64,000 nt of DNA from Rhizobium sp. Pop5 (GCF_024721175.1 NZ_CP099402.1:682001-746000), one strand, 5' to 3'. Counted from the first letter of the stretch, positions 54,066-63,297 are shown. The notes: generated by a model from the sequence alone, not told the origin. A program made the numbers and translations.

Positions 54066-55466
54066 TTATCCCGCCACCAGTCCTTGAGAGTCCAGCTCCC
54101 GCAACACCTCGTCAACGGCAGCCCTTGCGATCGCTACCATTTCGTCGATTTCCGCTTCCGTCATCACAAGTGGCGGTGCAAAGCCCAGAATGTCCCCATG
54201 CGGCATCGCGCGGGCAATGAGGTTGCGATTTCGCGCGGCTTGGGAGATGCGCGCGCCGACCTTCAGGCCGGGATCGAACGAAGCCCGGCTACCGCGATCG
54301 GAAACGAACTCGATGGCTGCAAGCATGCCGACACCACGAACCTCCCCGACGATCGGATTTTGCTCGAACTCCGCCTTCAGCCGTTGCATAAGATAAGCGC
54401 CTTTCGTCGCGGACTGGCCGGCAAGGTTTTCGCGCTCGATGATATCAAGAACCGCGTTCGCGGCCGCGGCGCCGATCGGATGACCGGAGTAGGTGTAGCC
54501 ATGTGAGAACGAGCCCACACGCGGCGTTGCCTCCTCCATGACCTCGTAGACTTTTTGCGAAACGATGGCCGCCGACAGCGGCACATAGGCTGACGTCAAG
54601 CCCTTGGCGACGGTGATCAGATCGGGATCCATACCGTAGAGGTCCGAACCGAACATGGCACCGGTGCGGCCAAACCCGCAGACCACCTCGTCGGCAATCA
54701 GCAGCACGTCGTACTTCTTCAGCACAGCTTGGATCTTCGGCCAGTATCCTGCCGGCGGCGGTGTAATGCCTCCCGTTCCAAGGACCGGCTCCGCTATGAA
54801 GGCGCCGACAGTGTCCGGCCCTTCGGCGAGAACAAGCGCTTCCAATTCATCAGCGCGGCGCTGTGAAAAGGCTTCTTCGGTCTCGCCAGGCATCGCACCG
54901 CGATAGAAATGTGGGACGCCGGTGCGCAGAATCCCCGAAACCGGCAGATCCATATGATCGTGGTAAAAGCTCAAGCCTGTCATGGAGCCGGAAACCACTG
55001 AACATCCATGATAGCCGCGCTCACGCGAGATGATCTTCTTCTTTTGCGCTTTCCCGCGCAGATTGTTGTAATACCAGACGATCTTCGCCTGCGTCTCATT
55101 CGCGTCGGAACCGGACAGTCCGTAAAAGACCTTCGACATTTTGCCTGGGGCCATTCGCACCAGGCGATCCGAAAGTCGTGCGAGCTCCTCAGTCGTGTGT
55201 GCTGCGTAAGAGTGGTAATAGGCAAGCTTGTAAGCCTGCCGAGCGATCGCTTCGGCGACTTCGGTGCGGCCATAGCCGACATTCACGCAATAGAGGCCCG
55301 CAAAGCCGTCCAGATATTCTCGGCCGGATGCATCGCGGATACGAACGCCTTTTCCAGTCTCGACGATGGTGGGATCGGTCTCTCCGGCAGCGTAATTCTT
55401 AAGGTAAGTGAACGGATGCAGGACGGTCCTGCGGTCCATGTCAGCAATTTCAGCAATATTGGTCAT
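54066..55466 (-). CDS. Class-III omega-aminotransferase
   Basis: A 466-residue PLP aminotransferase of the SpuC/beta-alanine:pyruvate class. It has HPFTYLKNYAAGETDPTIVETGKGVRIRDASGREYLDGFAGLYCVNVGYG, FYGLSGSDANETQAKIVWYYNNLRG, LLIADEVVCGFGRTG and the cofactor Lys in TVAKGLTSAYVPLSA. It lacks the AGXT2L-like NNV..LGH and GKPMGNG motifs of the other two class-III enzymes, so it is a true transaminase. First gene of the minus-strand operon; the ATG at 55466 has GAGGAAC upstream. It may transaminate the imported amino compound with pyruvate. Confidence 0.92.
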   Translation of the reverse strand: MTNIAEIADMDRRTVLHPFTYLKNYAAGETDPTIVETGKGVRIRDASGREYLDGFAGLYCVNVGYGRTEVAEAIARQAYKLAYYHSYAAHTTEELARLSDRLVRMAPGKMSKVFYGLSGSDANETQAKIVWYYNNLRGKAQKKKIISRERGYHGCSVVSGSMTGLSFYHDHMDLPVSGILRTGVPHFYRGAMPGETEEAFSQRRADELEALVLAEGPDTVGAFIAEPVLGTGGITPPPAGYWPKIQAVLKKYDVLLIADEVVCGFGRTGAMFGSDLYGMDPDLITVAKGLTSAYVPLSAAIVSQKVYEVMEEATPRVGSFSHGYTYSGHPIGAAAANAVLDIIERENLAGQSATKGAYLMQRLKAEFEQNPIVGEVRGVGMLAAIEFVSDRGSRASFDPGLKVGARISQAARNRNLIARAMPHGDILGFAPPLVMTEAEIDEMVAIARAAVDEVLRELDSQGLVAG

Positions 55467-55550
55467 TTCTCGGTTCCTCATGCAGCGAGGTCATCTCGGG
55501 CTGCACATTGCTGCCGCCTCTGTCTTGTCCATCAAGCGTAGAAGTATTGA

Positions 55551-55629
55551 GACGATGAATTCCGGCGGAAGGCTTGCTTGGACGAGGAATTCCTGCTTTT
55601 TTGGTCCGTTAAACGATGAAATCCTGCGG
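55551..55629. promoter_or_regulatory. Three phased repeats in the divergent promoter region (Lrp-type boxes)
   Basis: GACGATGAATTCCGGCGG at 55551, GACGAGGAATTCCTGC at 55581 and AACGATGAAATCCTGCGG at 55612: one sequence repeated three times at 30-31 base steps, close to three helical turns. The cores approach the palindrome GGAATTCC. They fill the 171-base gap between the aminotransferase (minus) and Lrp (plus) genes; the last copy reaches the Lrp ribosome site. Phased arrays are typical of Lrp-family binding, so autoregulation plus control of both operons is likely. Confidence 0.65.
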
Positions 55630-55637
55630 AGTTTCCC

Positions 55638-56114
55638 ATGCAGCTCGATCGGCTAGATGCTCGTCTTCTCAGTCTCGTGCAGGTCCATAACAGACACAGC
55701 AGCGAGGAACTCGGTGCGATGGTCGGTCTTTCGGCCACTGCGGTGCAGCGCCGCCTCAAGCGGCTTCGTGAGGCGGGCGTGATTGAGGCTGAGATTGCGG
55801 TTGTGAAGCCCAAATCTGTCGGCCGGCCGATCGCAATGCTTGTACTGGTCACGCTCGAGCGCGAAAGAGCCGACATCGTTGACCGGTTCAAGCAATCGAT
55901 ACGGCAGACGCCGGAAGTGATGAACGGCTACTATGTAACAGGCGATGCGGATTTCGTCCTGATTGTCACTGCCGAGAGCATGGAAGACTACGAGGTCTTT
56001 ACCCGCAAGTTCTTCTATGAAAATCCCGATATCAAGGGCTTCAAGACAATGGTGGTCATGGACCGCGTCAAGACAGGCTTTTCAGTGCCGATCGACTTTG
56101 ATCACTTCTCCTGA
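55638..56114 (+). CDS. Lrp/AsnC-family transcriptional regulator of the homoserine-type cluster
   Basis: A 158-residue Lrp-type regulator, helix-turn-helix MQLDRLDARLLSLVQVHNRHSSEELGAMVGLSATAVQRRLKRLREAG, RAM domain with MNGYYVTGDADFVLIVTAESMEDYEVFTRKFFYENPDIKGFKTMVVMDRVK. It differs from the module A/B regulators. It is first on the plus strand of the divergent pair, with three repeats (55551-55629) directly upstream. The most likely effector is the amino acid imported and degraded by the flanking operons. Confidence 0.95.
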   Translation: MQLDRLDARLLSLVQVHNRHSSEELGAMVGLSATAVQRRLKRLREAGVIEAEIAVVKPKSVGRPIAMLVLVTLERERADIVDRFKQSIRQTPEVMNGYYVTGDADFVLIVTAESMEDYEVFTRKFFYENPDIKGFKTMVVMDRVKTGFSVPIDFDHFS

Positions 56115-56359
56115 GATAGACACGGCCTTGAGTCCGCCGGGTTTTCGCGGAATGACGTTTGATACTTCGACGGATTGCACCTGGGAATGTCTCCGGAGCC
56201 GGACCATTATCGTTCGAGCGCTGCGGGCGGATTGAAGGCAGGCGGCAAGCCGTCAGCGTCATGAGCAAAATGCAAGGTGGATTGGTCTGTTTGTGCCGTT
56301 CAAACTGACCGATCTGTATCCGATGATGCGCACATAAATCGCTTCACCGGAGGAACCGC

Positions 56360-57421
56360 ATGAAGATCTACAATATCGCACTAGTAGGATTTGGTGGCGT
56401 CAACCGCGCTTTGGCGGAGCTCATCGCGACGAAGAACCCGCTGTGGGAGCGGGATCTTGGTTTTCGCCTTAACATCGTTGCCGTCAGTGATCTCCATCTC
56501 GGTTCCGTCATTTCGCCGAACGGTCTGGACGCCAAGACGCTCGTGGATGCCAATTTTGCGAAGGGCGGCTTCGGCGGGCTCTCCGGCGGCAAAGCGGAAG
56601 CGGACAATGAAGCGATCATCAAGACGGCGCCGGCCGACATCGTCGTCGAAGCGACATTTACGAACCCGAAGGACGGCGAGCCCGCTATTTCGCATTGCCG
56701 CTGGGCCCTTAAGTCCGGCAAGCACATCGTCACCACAAACAAGGGGCCTGTTGCAATCGCCGCTCAGGAACTGAAGGCTCTTGCCAAGGCTAACGGCGTC
56801 CATTTCGAGTATGAGGGCGCGGTCATGAGCGGGACGCCTGTCATGCGCATGGCAAAAAAGACCCTTGCTGGCGCAGAAGTGAAAGGGTTCGAAGGGATTC
56901 TCAACGGTACCTCGAACTTTGTCCTCGGCCGCATGGAGAAGGGTCTCGACTTCGCCAGCGCTGTCGCAGAGGCACAGGCGCTCGGCTATGCCGAAGCCGA
57001 TCCGACCGCCGACGTCGAAGGTTTCGACGTGCGCCTCAAGGTCGTGATCCTCGCAAACGAGCTGCTGGGAGCAAACCTCAAGCCCGCGGATGTCTCCTGC
57101 ATTGGCATTTCAAAGCTTTCTCCTACCGATATTCAAACAGCGGCCAGGACCGAGAGCCGTTGGAAATTGATCGGATCGGCAGTTCGCAACGCCGACGGGA
57201 CGATAAGCGGCAGCGTTGCACCTCAACAGCTTCCGCTTGGGCATCCGCTCGCCGGCGTCAACGGCGCGACCAATGCAGTTTCACTGAACACTGAACTGCT
57301 CGGCTCCGTCACTGTCACTGGCCCAGGTGCCGGACGGATGGAAACCGCTTACGCTCTGCTGTCCGACATCGTGGCGATACACACTGCCCACCCGCCCGAA
57401 TTCGCGAAGGAGGCTGCGTAA
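56360..57421 (+). CDS. hom: Homoserine dehydrogenase (short form, no ACT domain)
   Basis: A 353-residue NAD(P)-dependent enzyme interconverting homoserine and aspartate semialdehyde. Features are the Rossmann motif [55 protein letters not shown], the family signature [14 protein letters not shown], and [27 protein letters not shown] with the catalytic Asp/Lys set. It lacks the ACT regulatory domain of typical biosynthetic homologues, which suits a catabolic enzyme not inhibited by threonine. GGAGGAAC precedes the ATG. It overlaps the aldehyde dehydrogenase gene by one base. Confidence 0.92.
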   Translation: MKIYNIALVGFGGVNRALAELIATKNPLWERDLGFRLNIVAVSDLHLGSVISPNGLDAKTLVDANFAKGGFGGLSGGKAEADNEAIIKTAPADIVVEATFTNPKDGEPAISHCRWALKSGKHIVTTNKGPVAIAAQELKALAKANGVHFEYEGAVMSGTPVMRMAKKTLAGAEVKGFEGILNGTSNFVLGRMEKGLDFASAVAEAQALGYAEADPTADVEGFDVRLKVVILANELLGANLKPADVSCIGISKLSPTDIQTAARTESRWKLIGSAVRNADGTISGSVAPQQLPLGHPLAGVNGATNAVSLNTELLGSVTVTGPGAGRMETAYALLSDIVAIHTAHPPEFAKEAA

Positions 57422-58833
57422 TGCCCGGTCTGGCCCCGAACCCCACCCCTTCCAACGAGATCATTGTCAATAGTCCCTTTGACGGCAGCTTTGTCGGAGC
57501 CGTTAAGGAGACCAGTGCCGACGATGTCGAGCTGTTGCTCGAACGCGCCAGGCGCGGCGCGCAGATTGCCCGGTCGCTCCCCCGTCACCACCGCTCTGCA
57601 ATTCTCGAAAGGGCCGCAGCCACTATCGAAGAACGCAAGGAGGAGTTCGCGCTCCTGATCGTACGAGAGGCGGGGAAGACAATCGCTCAGGCCCGCAAGG
57701 AGGCGACACGTTGTGTCAACACCCTGAAACTCTCCGCGGAAGAGGCCAAGCGGAATGCTGGAGAGGTCATTCCCTTCGATGCTTATGCCGGCTCGGAATC
57801 TCGTCAAGGCTGGTATACCCGGGAGCCCCTCGGCATCATCACGGCGATCACGCCTTACAATGATCCGCTCAATCTCGTGGCGCACAAGCTTGGGCCTGCC
57901 ATCGCCGGCGCCAATGCAGTACTGCTGAAGCCGTCGGAGCTTGCGCCGCTCTCCGCCATCAAGCTGGTGGAGGTGTTGATCGAAAGCGGTTTGCCGGAGG
58001 AGGTCATCACGGTCGCTGTCGGCGGCGCCGAACTCGGCAAGGCGCTCGTTTCGGCGAGAGACGTTCGCATGATCTCCTTCACGGGCGGTTTTGTCACCGG
58101 CGAGGCTATCGCAAAAGCCGCCGGCATCAAGAAGCTCGCGATGGACCTCGGCGGCAATGCCCCTGTTATCGTGATGGAAAACAGCGATGTTGACGCTGCC
58201 GTGGAGGATTGCGTGTCAGGTGCCTTCTGGGCAGCCGGCCAAAACTGCATCGGAACACAGCGGATTCTGGTACAGCGCTCGGTCTATGAGCGCTTCAAGA
58301 CCGAGTTCGTGGCTCGGACCGCCTGGATGAAGACCGGCGATCCGATGAACTCTGAGACTGATATGGGCCCGATGATCTCCGTAAGCGCGGTGAACCGTGC
58401 CGCCGCCATGGTCGATCGAGCAATCGCTGCCGGCGCGACGCTGCTTTGCGGTCACAAGCCAGTCGGCACTCTCTATCCCCCAACCGTCCTGGAAAATGTG
58501 CCGGCGACGTGCGACGTATTGAACGACGAAGTCTTCGCTCCGGTCGTCATACTGCAACCGTTCGATGAGCTCGACGAGGCAATACAGCGAGCGAACGAGC
58601 CCGAATACAGCCTCCATGCCGGGATCTTTACCAACGATCTTGCCAACGCCCTCGATGCCGCCAAGCGGATTGATGCCGGCGGTATCATGATCAACCAGTC
58701 GTCCGACTATCGCTTCGACGCAATGCCGTTTGGCGGGTTCAAATACGGCAGCATGGGACGCGAAGGCGTTCGGTTTTCTTACGAGGACATGACCCAGCCG
58801 AAGGTCGTCTGCATCACGTCACTGCAACACTGA
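57421..58833 (+). CDS. Aldehyde dehydrogenase, candidate aspartate-semialdehyde-oxidising
   Basis: A 470-residue non-phosphorylating aldehyde dehydrogenase. Cofactor and active-site segments are [54 protein letters not shown] and the catalytic Cys in [12 protein letters not shown]. The [14 protein letters not shown] variant is nearer phosphonoacetaldehyde/lactaldehyde dehydrogenase groups than GabD. Directly coupled to hom, it could oxidise aspartate semialdehyde to aspartate, completing a homoserine-to-aspartate conversion with the lyase encoded downstream (inference). Confidence 0.9.
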   Translation: MPGLAPNPTPSNEIIVNSPFDGSFVGAVKETSADDVELLLERARRGAQIARSLPRHHRSAILERAAATIEERKEEFALLIVREAGKTIAQARKEATRCVNTLKLSAEEAKRNAGEVIPFDAYAGSESRQGWYTREPLGIITAITPYNDPLNLVAHKLGPAIAGANAVLLKPSELAPLSAIKLVEVLIESGLPEEVITVAVGGAELGKALVSARDVRMISFTGGFVTGEAIAKAAGIKKLAMDLGGNAPVIVMENSDVDAAVEDCVSGAFWAAGQNCIGTQRILVQRSVYERFKTEFVARTAWMKTGDPMNSETDMGPMISVSAVNRAAAMVDRAIAAGATLLCGHKPVGTLYPPTVLENVPATCDVLNDEVFAPVVILQPFDELDEAIQRANEPEYSLHAGIFTNDLANALDAAKRIDAGGIMINQSSDYRFDAMPFGGFKYGSMGREGVRFSYEDMTQPKVVCITSLQH

Positions 58834-58883
58834 TCGGCGAAGCCGGCGGCAATTTGAACCCATCGTCGTTTTTGGAAGTCAAG

Positions 58884-59762
58884 ATGTTCAAAGGATCCAT
58901 CACGGCCCTTGTCACCCCATTTGCCGGTGGGAAAGTGGATGAGGTTACGCTTCGCAGCCTAATCGAATGGCAGATCGCCGAGGGCACGTCCGGGCTCGTC
59001 CCCTGCGGAACAACGGGGGAAAGCCCGACCCTCAGTCATGCCGAACACAAGCGCGTCGTGGAACTCGCGATCGCGGCAGCGAACGGTCGCATTCCGGTCA
59101 TAGCCGGCGCCGGCTCCAACAGCACGGAGGAAGCAATCAGCTTCGTGCGGCATGCACAGGAGGCCGGCGCGGACGGCTTGCTGATCGTCGCGCCCTACTA
59201 CAATAAACCCACCCAAGAGGGGATCTATCAGCACTTCAGGGCCATCGACGCCGAAGCCACGGTTCCGATCATCGTCTACAATATCCCGGGTCGGAGCGTG
59301 ATCGATATTCAAGTCGAAACGCTTGCCCGTATTTTCAGGGATTGTCCGAACGTCAAGGGTGTCAAGGACGCGACAGGTAATCTCTTGCGACCGTCTCTGG
59401 AGCGTATGACCTGCGGCAATGAGTTCAATCTTCTCACCGGCGAAGACGGCACGGCGCTTGGTTACATGGCCCATGGCGGCCACGGCTGCATCTCAGTAAC
59501 CGCGAACGTTGCTCCCCGGCTGTGTGCAGACTTCCAGCGTGCGTGCCTGAAAGGCGACTTCAAGACGGCGCTGGACCTTCAAGACCGGCTGATGCCCCTC
59601 CACCACGCGCTGTTTCTCGAGACCAGTCCGGCTGGCGTGAAATTCGCGCTGTCACAACTTTCCAGGATTCGCGGAGACCTCCGCCTTCCTCTCGTCGAGG
59701 TGAGCCCGCCCGTTAAAGAGGCCATCGTCCATGCGATGCGCCATGCCGGAATTCTGGATTAA
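58884..59762 (+). CDS. dapA: 4-hydroxy-tetrahydrodipicolinate synthase-like enzyme (DapA)
   Basis: A 292-residue class-I aldolase of the DapA family. The substrate motif [26 protein letters not shown], the Tyr/Arg of YNIPGRSV and the Schiff-base Lys in [10 protein letters not shown] are all canonical. True DapA condenses pyruvate with aspartate semialdehyde, the very product of the upstream homoserine dehydrogenase, so it may drain that aldehyde to lysine precursors. A 2-oxo-acid aldolase role cannot be excluded. The ATG at 58884 has GGAAG upstream; it is 50 bases after the aldehyde dehydrogenase gene. Confidence 0.9.
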   Translation: MFKGSITALVTPFAGGKVDEVTLRSLIEWQIAEGTSGLVPCGTTGESPTLSHAEHKRVVELAIAAANGRIPVIAGAGSNSTEEAISFVRHAQEAGADGLLIVAPYYNKPTQEGIYQHFRAIDAEATVPIIVYNIPGRSVIDIQVETLARIFRDCPNVKGVKDATGNLLRPSLERMTCGNEFNLLTGEDGTALGYMAHGGHGCISVTANVAPRLCADFQRACLKGDFKTALDLQDRLMPLHHALFLETSPAGVKFALSQLSRIRGDLRLPLVEVSPPVKEAIVHAMRHAGILD

Positions 59763-59772
59763 GGAGCGGAGA

Positions 59773-61188
59773 ATGGGAATTGAACGCGTAGAGGTCGATT
59801 TGATCGGCCCGCTTCCTATCCCTCGCGAGGTTCTATACGGCATCCATACCCGACGGGCTGAGCTCAATTTCGACGTTTCAGGCGTTCGGCTGAAAGACTT
59901 CCCCGAACTCATTCAATCAATGGCTATGGTCAAGAAGGCGGCAGCATGCGCAAACGCTGACCTTAGGCTTCTTCCGACGGAAAAGGCATCGGCGATCTGC
60001 GAGGCTTGCGATGATCTCATCGAGTTGAAGTGCATTGATGGGAACTTCCCTGTCGATATGATGCAGGGTGGCGCGGGCACGTCCACTAATATGAATCTGA
60101 ATGAGGTTGTGGCCAACCTGGCGCTGCTGAAGCTTGGGGCGAATGTCGGCGACTACGACAAACTTCATCCAAATGATGACGTGAACCTTTCCCAATCGAC
60201 AAACGATGTCTATCCGACCGCTCTGCGTCTGACGATTCTTCGCGCTTGCGAAGGGCTTATAGCGTCTCAGGTAGGCGTGCGCGATGCATTCCGTGCGAAG
60301 GCGCGCGAGTATGCCAGCGCATTGAAGGTCGGCCGCACTCAATTGCAGGATGCCGTCCCGATGACAGCAGGACAGGAATTTGATGCGTTCGGCGAATTGA
60401 TCGATGAAGATATCAACCAGCTGCAGTCCGCTTCCCGATTGTTGAAAGAGGTTAATCTCGGCGGATCGGCAATCGGAACCTCAATTAACGTTCCCCGCGG
60501 CTTCCCCGGCGCGGCTTGCGCCCACCTCACTCAGATTTCCGGTATTCGGCTGATCCCCGCTCGAAATTTTATCGAAGCGACATCCGACACCGGCGGCTTC
60601 GTTTCGTTCTCCAGCGTTCTCAAGCGAATTGCCGTGAAACTAACAAAAATCTGCAATGATCTGCGTCTCTTGAGCAGCGGGCCGAGGGGCGGTCTGGGCG
60701 AAATCCGACTTCCGCCCGTGCAAGCCGGATCCTCAATCATGCCCGGTAAAGTCAATGCCGTTATCCCCGAAATGATGAACCAGATCGGATTCCAGGTTAT
60801 TGGAAATGATCTCACTGTCACGCTGGCGGCAAGCGCGGGGCAATTGCAGCTCAATGCGATGGAGCCAGTGATCATTCTCAACATCCTCCAATCCATGCGG
60901 ATGTTGACGCGGGGGATGGAAATTTTTAAGCAGCGATGCGTCGATGGAATTGAAGTTGATGTCGACCGGTGCAAGGACCTCCTCGATCAGTCTCTCGTAC
61001 TCGCAACTCCCTTGGCGATGCTGATCGGGTACAGTAAGGCCGCGCATCTTTCCAAGAAGGCGCTGGCAGAGAAGCGGGGGCTGCGGCAGGTGGTCGAAGA
61101 GGAAGGCATCCTAGCGCCCGATCAAATTAAAGAGCTCTTTGAAGCCGGCGCGGCGTTCGCATATTCGGACGTCAGGCATGGGAGCTGA
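59773..61188 (+). CDS. aspA: Aspartate ammonia-lyase (aspartase/fumarase superfamily)
   Basis: A 471-residue lyase. Typical stretches are GPLPIPREVLYGIHTRRA, MQGGAGTSTNMNLNEVVANLA, DDVNLSQSTNDVYPTALRL and the superfamily signature SSIMPGKVNAVIPEMMNQIG carrying the flexible catalytic Ser loop. Fumarase C is the main alternative, but the start EVDLIGPLPIPREVLYG and the operon context favour aspartase: aspartate made from homoserine would be split to fumarate and ammonia. The ATG at 59773 has AGGAGCGGAG upstream, 10 bases after dapA. Last gene of the operon. Confidence 0.85.
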   Translation: MGIERVEVDLIGPLPIPREVLYGIHTRRAELNFDVSGVRLKDFPELIQSMAMVKKAAACANADLRLLPTEKASAICEACDDLIELKCIDGNFPVDMMQGGAGTSTNMNLNEVVANLALLKLGANVGDYDKLHPNDDVNLSQSTNDVYPTALRLTILRACEGLIASQVGVRDAFRAKAREYASALKVGRTQLQDAVPMTAGQEFDAFGELIDEDINQLQSASRLLKEVNLGGSAIGTSINVPRGFPGAACAHLTQISGIRLIPARNFIEATSDTGGFVSFSSVLKRIAVKLTKICNDLRLLSSGPRGGLGEIRLPPVQAGSSIMPGKVNAVIPEMMNQIGFQVIGNDLTVTLAASAGQLQLNAMEPVIILNILQSMRMLTRGMEIFKQRCVDGIEVDVDRCKDLLDQSLVLATPLAMLIGYSKAAHLSKKALAEKRGLRQVVEEEGILAPDQIKELFEAGAAFAYSDVRHGS

Positions 61189-61514
61189 AAGAACTGGTAA
61201 GCTAGCGCATGTCGCGCAAAAGTGTACAGTGGCTTTGCGATACCGACATGCGTAATACAAAGGCATAAAGCGCAACGAGCAGAATCTGAAAGATCGCGAC
61301 TCGCTCTAGGGAGCCGCGAACCCGTTTCAGAGCGCCTTCAGGATCCAGACACCTCCCGTGAGGAATGACCAATCCGCTTATCAACGATCGCGGTAGAGCG
61401 GAGTGTTGGCGCGGTATCGCGGATATATGGGAGAAGCCGCTTGCCATTAAATCAAGTTCGGGCCTGCCGTTTATTGTTTGAGTTTACTCAGCCGCGCCAA
61501 TCAATGACTCGGGG
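61189..61514. other. Convergent intergenic region with a palindromic repeat
   Basis: 326 bases between the ends of aspA (plus) and an Lrp gene (minus). It contains no gene. The dispersed-type palindrome at 61207-61251 and its AT-rich flank occupy its first part, probably serving as a bidirectional stop or spacer. Confidence 0.6.
61207..61251. repeat. Palindromic intergenic repeat of rhizobial type
   Basis: An imperfect 45-base hairpin: GCATGTCGCGCAAAAG in the left arm and CTTTGCGATACCGACATGC in the right arm, followed by CGTAATACAAAGGCATAAAGCG. From memory this resembles a family of short dispersed repeats common between genes in Rhizobium genomes; only one copy was found in this window. Confidence 0.6.
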
Positions 61515-61958
61515 CTATTTTCGAATTACCGAGGAGAGAGCGAACGCAGTCAGCGTATCGCGCACGCCGGGCATCTCGGCAATCAACTGCCAAATCTGCC
61601 GGATGCGGTCAGCCTCATGTGACTCGACCCTCACAAGGAGATCGAAATCACCGGTCATAACGTCGCAAGCCACGACTTCCGAGATTTTCCGTAGCGCCTG
61701 AATGACGTCGCCGCCCCTCATGCGATCGTGACGGTAGACGAAAATCAGTGCGGTTGTGATGTGTTGGCTATTTCCCCCATCGCAGGTGACGATCGTATAT
61801 CCCCTGATGAAGCCTTCTCGCTCAAGTCGTTCGATCCGCACACGCACGGCATTTCGAGAAAGGTTCACCTTCGCCGACAACTCCGCATGGGAAATTCGGG
61901 CATTCGCCTTCAATTCGACGAGTATCTGTTCGTCAGTGCGATCGAGGAGATATTTCAT
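61515..61958 (-). CDS. Lrp/AsnC-family transcriptional regulator
   Basis: A 147-residue Lrp-type regulator: MKYLLDRTDEQILVELKANARISHAELSAKVNLSRNAVRVRIERLEREG, then a RAM domain with VVACDVMTGDFDLLVRVESHEADRIRQIWQLIAEMPGVRDTLTAFALS. The recognition helix LSRNAVRVRIERL differs from the other three Lrp proteins here. It lies 19 bases downstream of the degenerate homoserine-kinase-like gene and is certainly in the same operon. That pairing is unusual and suggests the two proteins act together. Confidence 0.94.
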   Translation of the reverse strand: MKYLLDRTDEQILVELKANARISHAELSAKVNLSRNAVRVRIERLEREGFIRGYTIVTCDGGNSQHITTALIFVYRHDRMRGGDVIQALRKISEVVACDVMTGDFDLLVRVESHEADRIRQIWQLIAEMPGVRDTLTAFALSSVIRK

Positions 61959-61977
61959 AAAGCCTCAGCCGCGTCTC

Positions 61978-62763
61978 TTAAGCGAGAATGTCGGACGTTA
62001 CCGACCGATAGGCTGACACGGCGATCTCCGGTAGGTAGGCTCTTTCCTTCCGACTGGCAAATCGCTTCGATGTCGAAGCCATTATGAAACCTGGCAGCGC
62101 CTGCCTTTCTTTATCAGTCAGGCATCGGACTTCCTGGTAACCTTGCAGTAGCGCGCAAGCGCGCTCTTTGTTGAGGTTTCCGTTGGTTTCGCCCGCCCAA
62201 CCGACAAGCACATCAGCAAGTTCCGACACAAGCGCATCCTCGTGCCGTAGCCTGAAGTTGATGACCCCGCTGACATTCTCGCCGAGGAAAAAGACGTTCT
62301 CCTGGACCAATGCACCGTGAACTGTCCCAATGGGAAGAGCCGTTGATGCGCATTTCGCCCCCCGTTCCAAGATAGAGTGGATTTGAGCCGTAACGCGACC
62401 CAGGCTTATACATTTTGCCGGACCTGCAAACGTCGGCGATGCGCCTGGGACGAAGCTGACAGTGGCAACCAACCGACCTGCGGCCAGGGACGTGGCGTGG
62501 CCGTCGACAGTGCGTAGTGGGATGGGACAGGGGACGCCATGTCGATGAAGCGCCTCCATGGTTTCGAAAGCCCTTTCCAAGTCTATTGGCTGGGCTCCAT
62601 TCTCGAAAAGTGTAACGATGAATTCGCCTTCCCTGGTCCGAAACAGGTACGTCGTCTCGGAGTCGCCGTCCGCAATCCCAATCACCGACAGAAGTGATGT
62701 AAACCCGTAGGCCGCGGCAATGGTTTGGCGATCTTCGTCAGAAAGTTCAGTAAAAACAGCCAT
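61978..62763 (-). CDS. Homoserine-kinase-like (ThrB/APH fold) probable pseudokinase
   Basis: A 261-residue relative of type-II homoserine kinase (ThrB, usually about 320 residues). The N-lobe is recognisable (MAVFTELSDEDRQTIAAAYGF, EGEFIVTLFE), and so is GTVHGALVQENVFFLG-ENVSGVINF. However, the catalytic Asp of the HxDxxxxN motif is Ala151, and the metal-binding Asp of DF is Asn169, followed by RLR. About 50 residues of the helical insert before the motif are also missing. The reading frame is intact, so it is a maintained protein without kinase chemistry, perhaps a homoserine-binding partner of the Lrp protein encoded next. The ATG at 62763 fits the ThrB start. Confidence 0.8.
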   Translation of the reverse strand: MAVFTELSDEDRQTIAAAYGFTSLLSVIGIADGDSETTYLFRTREGEFIVTLFENGAQPIDLERAFETMEALHRHGVPCPIPLRTVDGHATSLAAGRLVATVSFVPGASPTFAGPAKCISLGRVTAQIHSILERGAKCASTALPIGTVHGALVQENVFFLGENVSGVINFRLRHEDALVSELADVLVGWAGETNGNLNKERACALLQGYQEVRCLTDKERQALPGFIMASTSKRFASRKERAYLPEIAVSAYRSVTSDILA

Positions 62764-62915
62764 TTTCCTGCCCTTTTCAACGATGAAGTCCGCGGCTCGG
62801 CCCCGGGTTTGCGTCGCCACGCCGTGAAGGGCGGCGAAAAGACATTGGTTCCGCCGCCTTGTGGTATATTTGTTTGTCCGGGCCGAACCGTCAGCGCACG
62901 CAGGACGGCCGCTGT

Positions 62916-63269
62916 TTACATGACTGTGACGTAGATCTTCCGGACGGTTTCCACGGTCCGCCAGGTGCCGATGAATCCGGGTTTCATCACGAAACTATCG
63001 CCCGCTTTGTAGGTAACCGGTTCCCCGCCGTCCGGAGTGATTTCCACGACGCCTGCAAGGATGTGGCAGAATTCGAATGTCTCACCCTTGACGGAGCGCG
63101 TCAGGCCAGGCGTCGCTTCCCAGACGCCGGTATGAATCATATCGTCTCGCGCCACGTCCTGAGCCCAGGTCTTGAATAAGGGATCGCCGGCGATCAGGCG
63201 TTCGGGGCCGGGCCTAGCCTCACGCGGTGTTTCGGTGCTGTTGGGTACGATGGTCTTGAGGAGGGACAT
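62916..63269 (-). CDS. Small cupin-domain protein, copy 3
   Basis: A 117-residue single cupin, closest to copy 1 (40549-40902): both begin MSLLKTI.PN and share RLIAG.P.FKTW, SVKGETFEFCH/SIKGETFEFCH, AGDSFVMKPG and ETVRKI.VTV. AAGGAGAAA precedes the ATG at 63269; the longer upstream frame overlaps the dehydrogenase gene and is not used. It follows the 2-hydroxyacid dehydrogenase gene by 28 bases on the minus strand. Function unknown. Confidence 0.86.
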   Translation of the reverse strand: MSLLKTIVPNSTETPREARPGPERLIAGDPLFKTWAQDVARDDMIHTGVWEATPGLTRSVKGETFEFCHILAGVVEITPDGGEPVTYKAGDSFVMKPGFIGTWRTVETVRKIYVTVM

Positions 63270-63297
63270 ATTTTCTCCTTGCTCTCCTGGTTGCAGC

